Assembly (NCBI GenBank): GCA_020634495.1
Contig: JACKBR010000002.1
Span: 62,001-126,000 of the forward strand
Source: Ardenticatenaceae bacterium
Lineage (GTDB): Bacteria > Chloroflexota > Anaerolineae > Promineifilales > Promineifilaceae
Direction: 5' to 3'
DNA: 64,000 nucleotides
The notes beneath the pieces were generated by a model that did no database searches, was not told where the DNA came from, and was given only the letters and a program-made list of their open reading frames with translations. Shown in pieces: positions 34,787-42,720 of this stretch; the stretch's first letter is position 1, and each line of letters starts with the position of its first letter. Both the position numbers and the translations under genes were made by a program.

Positions 34787-35631
34787 GCTTCCTCCTGTTG
34801 GCGGTCAAAGGCCGCCTGCATCGCCTCGCGGGTAATCTGTTGCGAGGTCATGGTGGGTGGGTTAAGGGTAACGGCCGTTGACAGACTGGAAATTTCCCCC
34901 TGAATCACCCATTGGTAACAATAATTAGCGGCGATGGCGGCCATCATTGTGTTAATCATCAAAGATTGTTCCTCACGAAGAGTTAAATCGGCACAAGAGA
35001 GTGGGGACACGACAGGTGGGTCTGGTAACAGCAATGCCGAGTCTTGCACAGCCGGGCTGGGCAACCCATTGCACAACCGCAACGTTTCATCTACTTGCAA
35101 TTGATTTGTATAGTAGTGATTGCCGATATAAACATTGCCATTGTGATAGGCGTTACCAACATCGAGCCACCAGATGTGCCCATTTCCCCGCGCAACGACT
35201 TCTGCCAATGCCTGGCGAGGGCGATAATTATCAACGCAGCCAATGACCAGTTTTTTCGTGGTGCGAGAACTGTATCCTTGAATGATCATATCCAGGGCAA
35301 AAGGTTCCATTATAGCGCGAATATCTAAGCCAAAAGCGGCGTTCAGGCGCAGCGCCAGGGCACTGGCTTTAGGCCAGCCAACTTCTGCCTGGCAAAACCG
35401 CTGCCGACCGATGTTCTTCTCTTCGACCGTGTCGGGATCAATCAGCGTCAGGCTGACATCTTTGCCCTTCTGCCGGGCATGGTACAGAATGCGGGCCAAA
35501 GCGTCCGCCAGAGCCGAACCGGTGCCGCCGGTGCCCACAAGGTAGAGTTCCATCCTTTCCGTTTCGCCCAACAGGGCGCGGTAGGTGGGAGTAAAATCTA
35601 TTGAAATCGTGTCTAGCGTGTTTGTTTGCAT
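34783..35631 (-). CDS. PRTRC system ThiF-family (E1-like) protein
   Basis: 282 residues from the ATG at 35631, with AAAGGAG upstream. The Rossmann nucleotide-binding site is ELYLVGTGGTGSALADALAR (about residues 27-46), followed by LIDPDTVEEKNIGRQRF (Asp and Arg of the adenylation site), GCVDNYRPRQALAEVV and a long C-terminal part. E1/ThiF proteins adenylate the C-terminus of ubiquitin-like proteins. Within this operon the candidate substrate is PRTRC-C. No classic CxxC zinc pairs were noticed. Confidence 0.85.
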   Translation of the reverse strand: MQTNTLDTISIDFTPTYRALLGETERMELYLVGTGGTGSALADALARILYHARQKGKDVSLTLIDPDTVEEKNIGRQRFCQAEVGWPKASALALRLNAAFGLDIRAIMEPFALDMIIQGYSSRTTKKLVIGCVDNYRPRQALAEVVARGNGHIWWLDVGNAYHNGNVYIGNHYYTNQLQVDETLRLCNGLPSPAVQDSALLLPDPPVVSPLSCADLTLREEQSLMINTMMAAIAANYCYQWVIQGEISSLSTAVTLNPPTMTSQQITREAMQAAFDRQQEEA

Positions 35632-35651
35632 CGCCAACTCCTTTGGGTAAA

Positions 35652-36239
35652 TCAGGCAAAGAGCGCATCTTGACTTAGCTCCGCCCAATAGCCATAAATG
35701 CCCAGGCGAAACAGCCAGCGAGGGCTTGTGTTTACATTGCCAAGCACGCCGTAAAAGCGCAGCCTGGTTTCATCCAAGTTGTCTGTGGGGCTAAAGTAGG
35801 GGGGAGCCGCCCCGTGCGAATGCATATCCATCACCACGGTCTCCTCCAGCTCCACAGTTTGGCTCACCACGGCGGTTGGGCTGGCTTGCTGGTCATTGGG
35901 TCTGATTAACTGGTAACGGCCGTTCTGCCAAACGACATAGCTAAGCGTTTCCTCAAGCTGGTTGGCTTTTACGCTAGCCTGAGCCTCAGACATGGCGGTA
36001 TCAAGCAGCGTCATTGGGAGCTTGGGCAGCTTCAGCCGCACCCAACCGGCGAGCGGCTGCAAGCCCCGAATGGTTGTTGCCAATCCGTTCAGGCTGGCAA
36101 CTTTTATACAGGCAGCAACAAACTCATTTTCAGCCCGCACAAAAACACCGTTTTGGGCTATCACGTACTGGTAAAAGATGGCGTTGCTCTCTGGCAAAAC
36201 TGGGGATTGATGAACATGATACGTTACAAGGTTTTTCAT
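35652..36239 (-). CDS. PRTRC system protein A, JAMM/JAB metalloprotease domain
   Basis: 195 residues from the ATG at 36239, after GAGGAA. The C-terminal half carries a full JAMM motif, ETVVMDMHSHGAAPPYFSPTD: His-x-His, seven residues, Ser-x-x-Asp, with a preceding Glu. JAMM proteases remove ubiquitin-like proteins from targets. The N-terminal half (RGLQPLAGWVRLKLPKLPMT) is PRTRC-A-specific. It sits 20 nt upstream of the ThiF gene. The leader at 36237-36277 may sequester its start. Confidence 0.85.
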   Translation of the reverse strand: MKNLVTYHVHQSPVLPESNAIFYQYVIAQNGVFVRAENEFVAACIKVASLNGLATTIRGLQPLAGWVRLKLPKLPMTLLDTAMSEAQASVKANQLEETLSYVVWQNGRYQLIRPNDQQASPTAVVSQTVELEETVVMDMHSHGAAPPYFSPTDNLDETRLRFYGVLGNVNTSPRWLFRLGIYGYWAELSQDALFA

Positions 36240-36277
36240 AGGTGGTTCCTCAAAATGGCAGCGCATACCCACCGATG
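36237..36277 (-). promoter_or_regulatory. possible start-codon hairpin of PRTRC-A
   Basis: CATCGGTGG (36269-36277, minus strand) can pair with CCACCTATG (36237-36245) at 8 of 9 positions. The ATG is in the 3' arm and GAGGAA in the loop, the same arrangement as upstream of radC and the methylase-helicase gene, though without the GC hairpin. Confidence 0.4.
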
Positions 36278-36329
36278 GGGCGACTCATCAGGCATTTGCT
36301 GCGGTTTGTTTGATTAAGATTAGGAGGGG

Positions 36330-36944
36330 TTATGACAGCAGTTGTTTTAGCTGCTGACGGGCGGGGACAAGCTCATCGAGGGGAAACTTCTTTTGTTCGT
36401 CTAGTTTGTCCCAAAGAGCCAAGGTGTTATCAGGGAAGGAGACACAACGCTGGCGGCTGTTGTCGTGATTAAATTGACTGCCTTCCATGAATAGTTTCAA
36501 TGCCTGGTAAATCGTACCTCGTCCAGCAGTAGGAAATGGGGCTTGGCCTAAACAGATTCGGCCGTTGCCATCCACGTTGGGTACGGGTAGATGATAGAGC
36601 TCGGTTTCCGGCTTCTTGGGCTTTTGTTTGACGGCAAAGACGGTATACGCTTGCTTCGTTCCCATAAACAGCATGCCCGGCATGGGCAAATGATACCGAC
36701 GCTCGTAAGCAATGGGCCGCCACCGACGCGGCGGCACGTAAATGGCAATGAGTTCTTCACCCCCGACCTGCCGCCAAAACAGCGTGTTGTGGGGCAGCAG
36801 TCCGGTTGAAAGCGGTATTTGGTTGAGTTGGGCGGCTAAATCAGCGGGGGATACCGGATGGCTGATGTGCGATCCATCTTCCAACACTTTTTCCAGAATC
36901 GTTGCTTCGGGATAGATAGTGAGAATGACGTGGTCTATGTTCAT
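36330..36944 (-). CDS. PRTRC system protein B, E2-like
   Basis: 204 residues. HNTLFWRQVGGEELIAIYVP and PPRRWRP match PRTRC-B. Residues 116-133 read LYHLPVPNVDGNGRICLG, strikingly like the HPN...G-x-I-C-L core of ubiquitin-conjugating (E2) enzymes, which puts Cys131 as the possible thioester residue. Downstream FPDNTLALWDKLDEQKKFPL is family-specific. Together with ThiF and the JAMM protein this suggests protein conjugation. Its 5' end overlaps the preceding F-like gene by about 104 nt. Confidence 0.8.
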   Translation of the reverse strand: MNIDHVILTIYPEATILEKVLEDGSHISHPVSPADLAAQLNQIPLSTGLLPHNTLFWRQVGGEELIAIYVPPRRWRPIAYERRYHLPMPGMLFMGTKQAYTVFAVKQKPKKPETELYHLPVPNVDGNGRICLGQAPFPTAGRGTIYQALKLFMEGSQFNHDNSRQRCVSFPDNTLALWDKLDEQKKFPLDELVPARQQLKQLLS

Positions 36945-37974
36945 GACACACTCCCTTCATCGTTTGTAGATAGGCTAAATAAATGGCGCTGCGAACGGCC
37001 GCCAGACGGGTAGGTAAATCCTCCTGAACCCAGCGGATGAGTTCCGCCTCTTTGGCTAACAGCTTCTCTGCTTCTAGCCATTCTTCCCTCAAATAGGCGA
37101 CGGTCTCGGCATCCCATTCCGGCAGCCTAAAGTAACCTTGGGCCATATCGCCATACGACCAATCCAGCCATGGATTGCCGCTATTATGGGTCACGAGGTT
37201 AATCATGATCGGCAGATAATCATGAATCGGTGTCGCCAAGGGCATATCAGCCACGGCTTCAGCCAGGCCATTAAGCGGAATGTCTGGCATTCCTGCAACT
37301 GGCTCATCGCTGACCAGAGAGAGAAGGGTGCGCACTGGTTCTTCGTAGGCATCCAGGTCATCAGCAAAGTCAGGGTCTAACTCATGCCCCTGCGGCTCGA
37401 TGCATATCTGCTCTAAGCGCAGGGCCAAATGGTCAATATCCTCAAGCCAAACATCATCATGAACCGGAAAGTAATCACGGTTTATGGCGGTAAGAAAGTT
37501 AGCGACGGCCTGGCTCAAACAATCTTCGTTCAACTGTGTGAGAGCAGCTAGCCAGGTTGTGTCGTCGGGGAAATAGTTGGCGTAATGCTCCCCCAGAGTT
37601 AGATACACCTGTAGGCAATCTATTTGGTGGGGATTCAGGGCTAGATTTGTGTTGGCGCTGTCGAAATTGTCTGTTTGCAGAATATGAATCAGATCGGTCA
37701 CTTTGGCATAGTGCGTTTCTTCCAGCCAGATTGAATAGCGGCTTTCCCATAGTTTGGCCAGGAGATGCGTAATTGCAACGGCCGTTCCGTCTATATTCAA
37801 TGTAACAGGAATCTGGGGGAATGGCTCTTCAAATAACGCCTGCCACAGGTTGCTGATGGCCAATATTTCCTGAGATTGCTCCAGATCATCGAGACGGTAG
37901 CCAATAAGCGTAGCGAAAGGGCTGTCCGTTGGCTGGCGGGCGAACTGTTTGGGGGAGATCGTTGAGGTATTCAT
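36841..37974 (-). CDS. PRTRC system protein F-like (copy 2)
   Basis: 377 residues from the ATG at 37974 (an ATG at 37980 is also possible). Its C-terminal third (NPWLDWSYGD, EWDAETVAYLREEWLEAEKL, RLAAVRSAIYLAYLQTM) parallels the 37886-38731 product (NIWLDADIDQ, RSLKELHDQAVVIESQMAAL), so the two are paralogues. This architecture and position fit PRTRC-F, a protein of unknown function. It overlaps the next gene by 104 nt and the previous one by 89 nt; the extreme C-terminus (HEHRPRHSHYLSRSNDSGKS) may be an overlap-derived tail. Confidence 0.6.
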   Translation of the reverse strand: MNTSTISPKQFARQPTDSPFATLIGYRLDDLEQSQEILAISNLWQALFEEPFPQIPVTLNIDGTAVAITHLLAKLWESRYSIWLEETHYAKVTDLIHILQTDNFDSANTNLALNPHQIDCLQVYLTLGEHYANYFPDDTTWLAALTQLNEDCLSQAVANFLTAINRDYFPVHDDVWLEDIDHLALRLEQICIEPQGHELDPDFADDLDAYEEPVRTLLSLVSDEPVAGMPDIPLNGLAEAVADMPLATPIHDYLPIMINLVTHNSGNPWLDWSYGDMAQGYFRLPEWDAETVAYLREEWLEAEKLLAKEAELIRWVQEDLPTRLAAVRSAIYLAYLQTMKGVCHEHRPRHSHYLSRSNDSGKSVGRWIAHQPSGIPR

Positions 37975-38731
37975 TGGCATACAGGATTTGCACAAGGGCT
38001 AAAATAGCCTTCATGCGGCTTTCTTCCTCAACCGCGACCCACGCGGCAAGGGCTGCCATTTGCGATTCAATCACCACCGCCTGGTCATGCAGCTCTTTTA
38101 AGGAGCGCACGTTTTCGGTTGTCCATGCAATGGGAGTTTCTGCGTAGATAGTTTCGTAATACTGATCGATGTCGGCATCCAACCAGATGTTCCCGGTTCG
38201 GGCGGCAATGTAATCGGCTATCAAAGCTAAATGGGATAAGGGTTCTGGCAAGCTGGCCTGACGAATGAGTCTGGCGGTTTCCTCCAGCGACCAATTACGC
38301 GGCAAGGAAAAAGGCAGGGGGTATTCTGGCAGGTAACGCAGCTCCTCAACTTCAGGGCCAAACATCTCGTGGATAAACCCCCAGACAAAGAAGTCATAGG
38401 GCGGTTTGAAGGTATCGGGGTGGTGGTAATAAGGATCTTCCAGGACGTCTACCCCACGAGGCGCGATGGGAATATGATCCAGCTCGCGCACATTAAAATT
38501 GCGGCGCACGTCGATCTGCTGTAACCAATCCAGCGAAAAAGCCAGCGGAAAAAGGTGATCGGCAAAGCGCAGACAAAGGGTGATCAGGGCATGACGGACG
38601 CCCTGGTTGGTCGGCGCATACAGTTCTGACTGCCATTCAGGCTGATTGGGGAAAGCAATTTGGTAAATAAACTGAACCCTCGCCAGAATTTGTAGGCAAT
38701 CCAGATAGCCAGCATCTGTCCACAGTGGCAT
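37886..38731 (-). CDS. PRTRC system protein F-like (copy 1)
   Basis: 281 residues from ATG 38731, with GGAGAGG upstream. Contains VRRNFNVRELDHIPIAPRGV, PPYDFFVWGFIHEMFGPEVE, and a helical C-terminus WTTENVRSLKELHDQAVVIE. It resembles its downstream neighbour in the C-terminal region. It begins 17 nt after PRTRC-C. No catalytic motif seen. Confidence 0.6.
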   Translation of the reverse strand: MPLWTDAGYLDCLQILARVQFIYQIAFPNQPEWQSELYAPTNQGVRHALITLCLRFADHLFPLAFSLDWLQQIDVRRNFNVRELDHIPIAPRGVDVLEDPYYHHPDTFKPPYDFFVWGFIHEMFGPEVEELRYLPEYPLPFSLPRNWSLEETARLIRQASLPEPLSHLALIADYIAARTGNIWLDADIDQYYETIYAETPIAWTTENVRSLKELHDQAVVIESQMAALAAWVAVEEESRMKAILALVQILYANEYLNDLPQTVRPPANGQPFRYAYWLPSR

Positions 38732-38748
38732 TGTTGGCCTCTCCAGCC

Positions 38749-39204
38749 TTAAAAGCCGATGGGGACAACGGCTGCGCTCATTGGCGGTAGGCAGGCACAT
38801 GCGCTTATGATCTCCTGGGGGATATGGATTTGCTCCTGAATGAATGCCGCGGCAGCTTGAATCTCGTCAGCATGTTCTGAGAGCAAGTTGATGGAAAAGG
38901 GGCCTCGCCCAATTTTCTGATACAGGTTTACGGCCGTATGGTCTATCTCTGGCAATCCGGCGGCAATCTCCATAAACAGCCTGTTTGTATTCCCTTTGCT
39001 GGTGACCTGTTTGTGAAAGGTAATCGTCAGCACGCCGCCTTCGTTTTTTTCTGTGTGGGTCGCATTGCCCAATTCGGGGAAGTAAACGGCCAAATGCTTT
39101 TTGACATCCTCGACGGTTAGCTCGGCGGGGACATTGGGGATTTCCTTGCCGTCGTACAGAAATCGTCTGGTATGGAAATTGAGTGTCGTTGTTGTTTCGG
39201 TCAT
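38749..39204 (-). CDS. PRTRC system protein C, ubiquitin-like candidate
   Basis: 151 residues. The first 75 match PRTRC-C: TRRFLYDGKEIPNVPAELTV, EDVKKHLAVYFPELGNATHT, VLTITFHKQVTSKG. The strand-strand-helix-strand order is compatible with a beta-grasp (ubiquitin-like) fold. The extra C-terminal half (QKIGRGPFSINLLSEHADEI ... ACACLPPMSAAVVPIGF) is unusual; this tail ends IGF rather than Gly-Gly, so processing or an internal site would be needed for conjugation. Confidence 0.8.
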   Translation of the reverse strand: MTETTTTLNFHTRRFLYDGKEIPNVPAELTVEDVKKHLAVYFPELGNATHTEKNEGGVLTITFHKQVTSKGNTNRLFMEIAAGLPEIDHTAVNLYQKIGRGPFSINLLSEHADEIQAAAAFIQEQIHIPQEIISACACLPPMSAAVVPIGF

Positions 39205-39224
39205 TTGGGGTTCTCCAAAAATTG

Positions 39225-39569
39225 TTAGAAAAGAATGGATAAATCTGGCTGCGGTTTGGGCAGAGCCACTTCTGACTGTGGCTCAGTTGCTTTAACAGGA
39301 GAAACGGCCGTTTCCGAAGGTGCATCTCCCTTTTTGTCATTATGGACCATCGCCAGTTGGGTCTGGACGCCAAAGGCTGCCCAGGCCTGGTCAATAAGTG
39401 TGGGGATTTGGGCAAATAAGCCTTGCATCGTTACCGGAGGCTGGCCCGTGATGCCGACACTCAGCAGCGCTGGCCGCTCGCTGCGCGTTTGTTGGCCAAC
39501 TGGCAGCGTGATGTGAATGGTGACTTCCTGCTCGGCCAAGGGGTCTTCTACAGTTAGGGCTGTGTTCAT
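39225..39569 (-). CDS. PRTRC system protein E-like
   Basis: 114 residues: EDPLAEQEVTIHITLPVG, RPALLSVGITGQPPVTMQGL, FAQIPTLIDQAWAAFGVQTQ, then a Pro/Ser/Glu-rich tail. The pattern of a short beta module followed by an amphipathic helix fits PRTRC-E. AGGAGAA precedes the ATG. It lies between the ParB-like and C genes, as expected in such cassettes. A frameshifted homologue is at 16205-16474. Confidence 0.65.
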   Translation of the reverse strand: MNTALTVEDPLAEQEVTIHITLPVGQQTRSERPALLSVGITGQPPVTMQGLFAQIPTLIDQAWAAFGVQTQLAMVHNDKKGDAPSETAVSPVKATEPQSEVALPKPQPDLSILF

Positions 39570-39613
39570 GGGTTCTCCTGTTTCTGAGGTTTACAAATTG
39601 CTGACAGATGGCG

Positions 39614-41728
39614 TTAATCGTCTGTCATTAGAGACCATTTTCTTTCTCGATAGTTGGCAAATTGGACACCGTTCCCGTTTATCGGCAGCATAAATTCCTT
39701 ACGATGGGTGCGCTGCCATTCGCTGTGTGCCCAAACAAAGAGGGTGAACAGTTGGGCAGCGCTCAACTCACCGCTTTGAGATTCCAGTTGCTGTTGAAAC
39801 CAGTCGCCGTAGGCTTCGTTTTGGCTCATCGGTCTACCGGTAAGGAACTCAAAGGCATTCCGGTTGCTGCCGTGCTGATTGGCCGCTTTGACCAGGTGCA
39901 AAATCTGCGCCTTGAACCAGTCGCGCGGCAGTTCTGGTGGGCTGGGATGGGCTGGAATAATCTCGTGCCACGCTTGGTTCGGGGCAAATTGGCGACAAAC
40001 GGGTATAAGAGGCAACTTTTCGTTATCAGGGGACAGTAACTTGAACGAAACCTTGCGCAAACGCCCGGCCCAGGCACAGTGAGGCACCGTTTCGTCCTTT
40101 GTTGGACTTTTATCTAAACGATGACGGCAGCGACCACAAGCCGTGGCCAGGGGATGATGGACACCATATTGCTCGTGTTGTTTCATGAACTCAGCAATTC
40201 TGCTGCGTTGTTTAGCAACAGGTGACGCCTTTTGTTCCTCGGCTTCTTCTGCCAGTGGGGTGGGGGGAGTAGCTTCGTCTGCTTGTTGGTCGTTGGTTGT
40301 AGACGGCCGTTTGGCATCATCTTCTAACGAGGTTTCTTTGCTTACTGGCTGGTCATCACTAGAAGCTAGGGCATTGGCTTCATCTTCAGACTGCTCTTTA
40401 GCAGCTTGTGCCTGCCAGGCTGCTAAAAGGTCTTCATAACGCTTGACCCGGTAGTCGCCACCTTCATTTACCACGCCTGGATACTCACTCCATTCCCAGG
40501 GAACACGCACGTCAAACTGGTCATTGGGAGCCAATCCGTGTAGGCAGCGTTCAGCCTGCCCTGAGCGGCCTAACTCTGTTAGGCTTGCCGAAGGGGCTTT
40601 TTCCCCGGCGCGACAAGGCATGCCCAGTACGCCGCCACGTCCTTGAAACAGGTCTGTTCTCAATTGCTGAGAAGGCAGTTGGGCAATAGGGCACTGCGCA
40701 CAGGCAATGTCGGGAATGAGGTGCCGAACAACAGCGTTCCAGTTAATTCCCCCTGGGCGGGCGCCGGGGTTGCCGTCTGTGTAATAGGTGTCGCCACCTA
40801 GTGCCTGAAACCAGAGCATCAGCTTTTCCTGCTTTGTCCACGGTTCCTCATGGACGTCACGGTAGATAAACATCGCCGCTGAGGCATACGCATCTTCAGG
40901 ATATGATTCCACCGCTTGCCCCCACAGCCGTATCAAGGCGCGGGCAATATTGCGCTGCGACTGGTGTTTGACCATGAGGGGCAGTTGTAGCCCCGGCCAC
41001 TTCTTGAGCGTCAGCGCACAATCCTTAATAGCCTTGGCGGTTAGTTTGCCTGCCTCATTGGCCAGAATGAAGATAGAGAGGCCGGTGCGCTTCGGTTCCG
41101 GAACATCGGCGACAGCCGTGGCCACGCCCATCGGGAGATCACCGGCGGCAATGCGCTGCGCCAGTTCGGGCGGGATTTCGGTCAGCGCCAGGTGATTGCG
41201 CACAACCTTTACGTGCTGGCCAACGTTGCGAGCAATCTCTTCAGGGGTCGCACCAGCGGCCACCGCCTGGCGAAAGCTGTGGGCCACCCCAAGCATGTCG
41301 GGCTGTTCACTGCCGTAGTTGGCGGCCTGCAGCGCCAGTATTTGCGCCTTCTGGTTGCCTTCGAAAGTGACAAACTCGACGGCTTCGTCACCATATTTTG
41401 TCAGCAGTGAGGTAATCACCTTGCCCAATGTGCCCAATGATTCCACCAGCGTGTTGATCATTGTGCGCACAACCTCAATAGTAATTTCTGTATCCGGGTG
41501 CTCTTTGGCCCAATCTTGCAGGGCAAAAGAGAAGAGCTGAGCCATATGGCGGCGGTGACCGCTGACGATGTGGTAGCCCTCGCCGTTAGGTGAGGCGACA
41601 ATCGGTTGCCATGAATGCAGGCCGCGCTCGTATACTTGCAGCGTCAGTGTGGCCAGCCTCTCCAGGTCATAGGTAGTACGCATTTGCGCCGGATGGGCTT
41701 TTAGTTGTTTGATAGCTATGGTACTCAT
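39614..41728 (-). CDS. PRTRC ParB-related protein
   Basis: 704 residues. The N-terminal ParB/Spo0J domain has LKAHPAQMRTTYDLERLATL, LHSWQPIVASPNGEGYHIVS, GHRRHMAQLF. HTH-like part EEIARNVGQHVKVVRNHLAL, ELAQRIAAGDLPMGVATAVA. The C-terminal half holds Cys clusters (DIACAQCPIAQL; TACGRCRHRLDKS with PHCAW), probably metal-binding, separated by an acidic, low-complexity linker. ParB-like proteins bind DNA and use CTP; this subfamily founds the PRTRC cassette. It is the first gene after the terminator at 41766-41801. Confidence 0.85.
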   Translation of the reverse strand: MSTIAIKQLKAHPAQMRTTYDLERLATLTLQVYERGLHSWQPIVASPNGEGYHIVSGHRRHMAQLFSFALQDWAKEHPDTEITIEVVRTMINTLVESLGTLGKVITSLLTKYGDEAVEFVTFEGNQKAQILALQAANYGSEQPDMLGVAHSFRQAVAAGATPEEIARNVGQHVKVVRNHLALTEIPPELAQRIAAGDLPMGVATAVADVPEPKRTGLSIFILANEAGKLTAKAIKDCALTLKKWPGLQLPLMVKHQSQRNIARALIRLWGQAVESYPEDAYASAAMFIYRDVHEEPWTKQEKLMLWFQALGGDTYYTDGNPGARPGGINWNAVVRHLIPDIACAQCPIAQLPSQQLRTDLFQGRGGVLGMPCRAGEKAPSASLTELGRSGQAERCLHGLAPNDQFDVRVPWEWSEYPGVVNEGGDYRVKRYEDLLAAWQAQAAKEQSEDEANALASSDDQPVSKETSLEDDAKRPSTTNDQQADEATPPTPLAEEAEEQKASPVAKQRSRIAEFMKQHEQYGVHHPLATACGRCRHRLDKSPTKDETVPHCAWAGRLRKVSFKLLSPDNEKLPLIPVCRQFAPNQAWHEIIPAHPSPPELPRDWFKAQILHLVKAANQHGSNRNAFEFLTGRPMSQNEAYGDWFQQQLESQSGELSAAQLFTLFVWAHSEWQRTHRKEFMLPINGNGVQFANYRERKWSLMTDD

Positions 41729-41765
41729 GAAAATAATCCTTTTGAGGTCAGATTGGGGAACCTAA

Positions 41766-41801
41766 AAACAAAAAAGCCGCACCCATTTAGTGGATGCGAC
41801 C
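41766..41801 (-). terminator. intrinsic terminator before the PRTRC operon
   Basis: On the minus strand GTCGCATCCA (41791-41800) pairs with GGGTGCGGC-type bases (41776-41785), 8 of 10 plus G-T pairs, followed by TTTTTTGTTTTT. It ends the nucleotidyltransferase pair 4 transcript. Confidence 0.75.
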
Positions 41802-41834
41802 CTTATTCATTATCTCGATCTGGGGATATGTTTG

Positions 41835-42464
41835 TTAGTTGCGTGTGGCTTGTTCTTGAGCAGTTTCGTTGATTAAAACCCACAAATCAGCAGCTTCTTG
41901 ACTGATTTCTTTGGGGCGTCTGTTCACGTATTGGGCGTTAAACGCTAAATCCTCATCCCCGCCTAGATAGTGAAATACCATCATTTCGTAGATGTCTGAC
42001 GGATGACGCTCCGATCGACCTTCCGCCCAGGCCATCAGCTTGCCCAAGATGACATCTTCTGGACGTGCCGCCCAAACAGAAAGTGGCTCACTGCCTGGCA
42101 TATCTACGGTTTGGCGAATCCGGTTTTCAAAAGCTGGCGTGTAACGGGGGTCCATTGTTAGTGGGAAAAAATCAGCCTTTTCACCGAGTGTACTGTCGAT
42201 GATGTTAAACGAACTGCCTATCGCCATAGCATTTCGCATTTGATAGGGGTCGGCATAGTATCGGGGAAGAGGAAATGCAGCTGACAAGGCTTGAATATGA
42301 GGTTCTTCCAGGTTAACAACAATGTCAATATCAAAAGTCGTGCGCGTAATACCATAGATGGTGGCTGCAAACCCACCAATAATGGCGTACGGTATATCCA
42401 GCTCTTCTAATTTAAGCAGAATGTCGAGAAACAGATTGAAGCCAGGGTTTGACATTTTGGGCAC
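41835..42464 (-). CDS. nucleotidyltransferase-fold protein, pair 4
   Basis: About 209 residues. Signature IPYAIIGGFAATIYGITRTT FDIDIVV with Gly-Gly and Asp-x-Asp. Then SSFNIIDSTLGEKADFFPLT and ARPEDVILGKLMAWAEGRSE. The GTG at 42464 has AGAGGAG at ideal spacing; the ATG at 42455 is the alternative. Overlaps its partner gene by about 50 nt. Confidence 0.8.
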   Translation of the reverse strand: MPKMSNPGFNLFLDILLKLEELDIPYAIIGGFAATIYGITRTTFDIDIVVNLEEPHIQALSAAFPLPRYYADPYQMRNAMAIGSSFNIIDSTLGEKADFFPLTMDPRYTPAFENRIRQTVDMPGSEPLSVWAARPEDVILGKLMAWAEGRSERHPSDIYEMMVFHYLGGDEDLAFNAQYVNRRPKEISQEAADLWVLINETAQEQATRN

Positions 42465-42666
42465 GTTCAATCTCCTCTAGCATCTTTAGATTTAGTTCCG
42501 GCTCAGGAATATCCGGATACTTGTTGCGCAGGCGACCTCGGATCATACCTATGACCAAAGCACGCGCATCCAACATGGCTTGAATACGCTGTCCAGGGGA
42601 AAGCGTGAGGCGTAAACGCATCAAATCCATATCCGTATGAGCAAAATGTCTTATCTGTGGTGCCAT
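42412..42666 (-). CDS. small partner of nucleotidyltransferase pair 4
   Basis: 84 residues: DLMRLRLTLSPGQRIQAMLD, ARALVIGMIRGRLRNKYPDI, LNLKMLEEIERAQNVK. Helical, resembling the pair 3 partner in the SPxxR...R.RxxxP pattern. The gene precedes and overlaps the nucleotidyltransferase, as expected for an antitoxin-type partner. Confidence 0.65.
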   Translation of the reverse strand: MAPQIRHFAHTDMDLMRLRLTLSPGQRIQAMLDARALVIGMIRGRLRNKYPDIPEPELNLKMLEEIERAQNVKPWLQSVSRHSA

Positions 42667-42720
42667 CTGGTTAATCCTTCTATTCTCGTCACGTCTGATT
42701 GTACCATTTTTTGAGCACGA

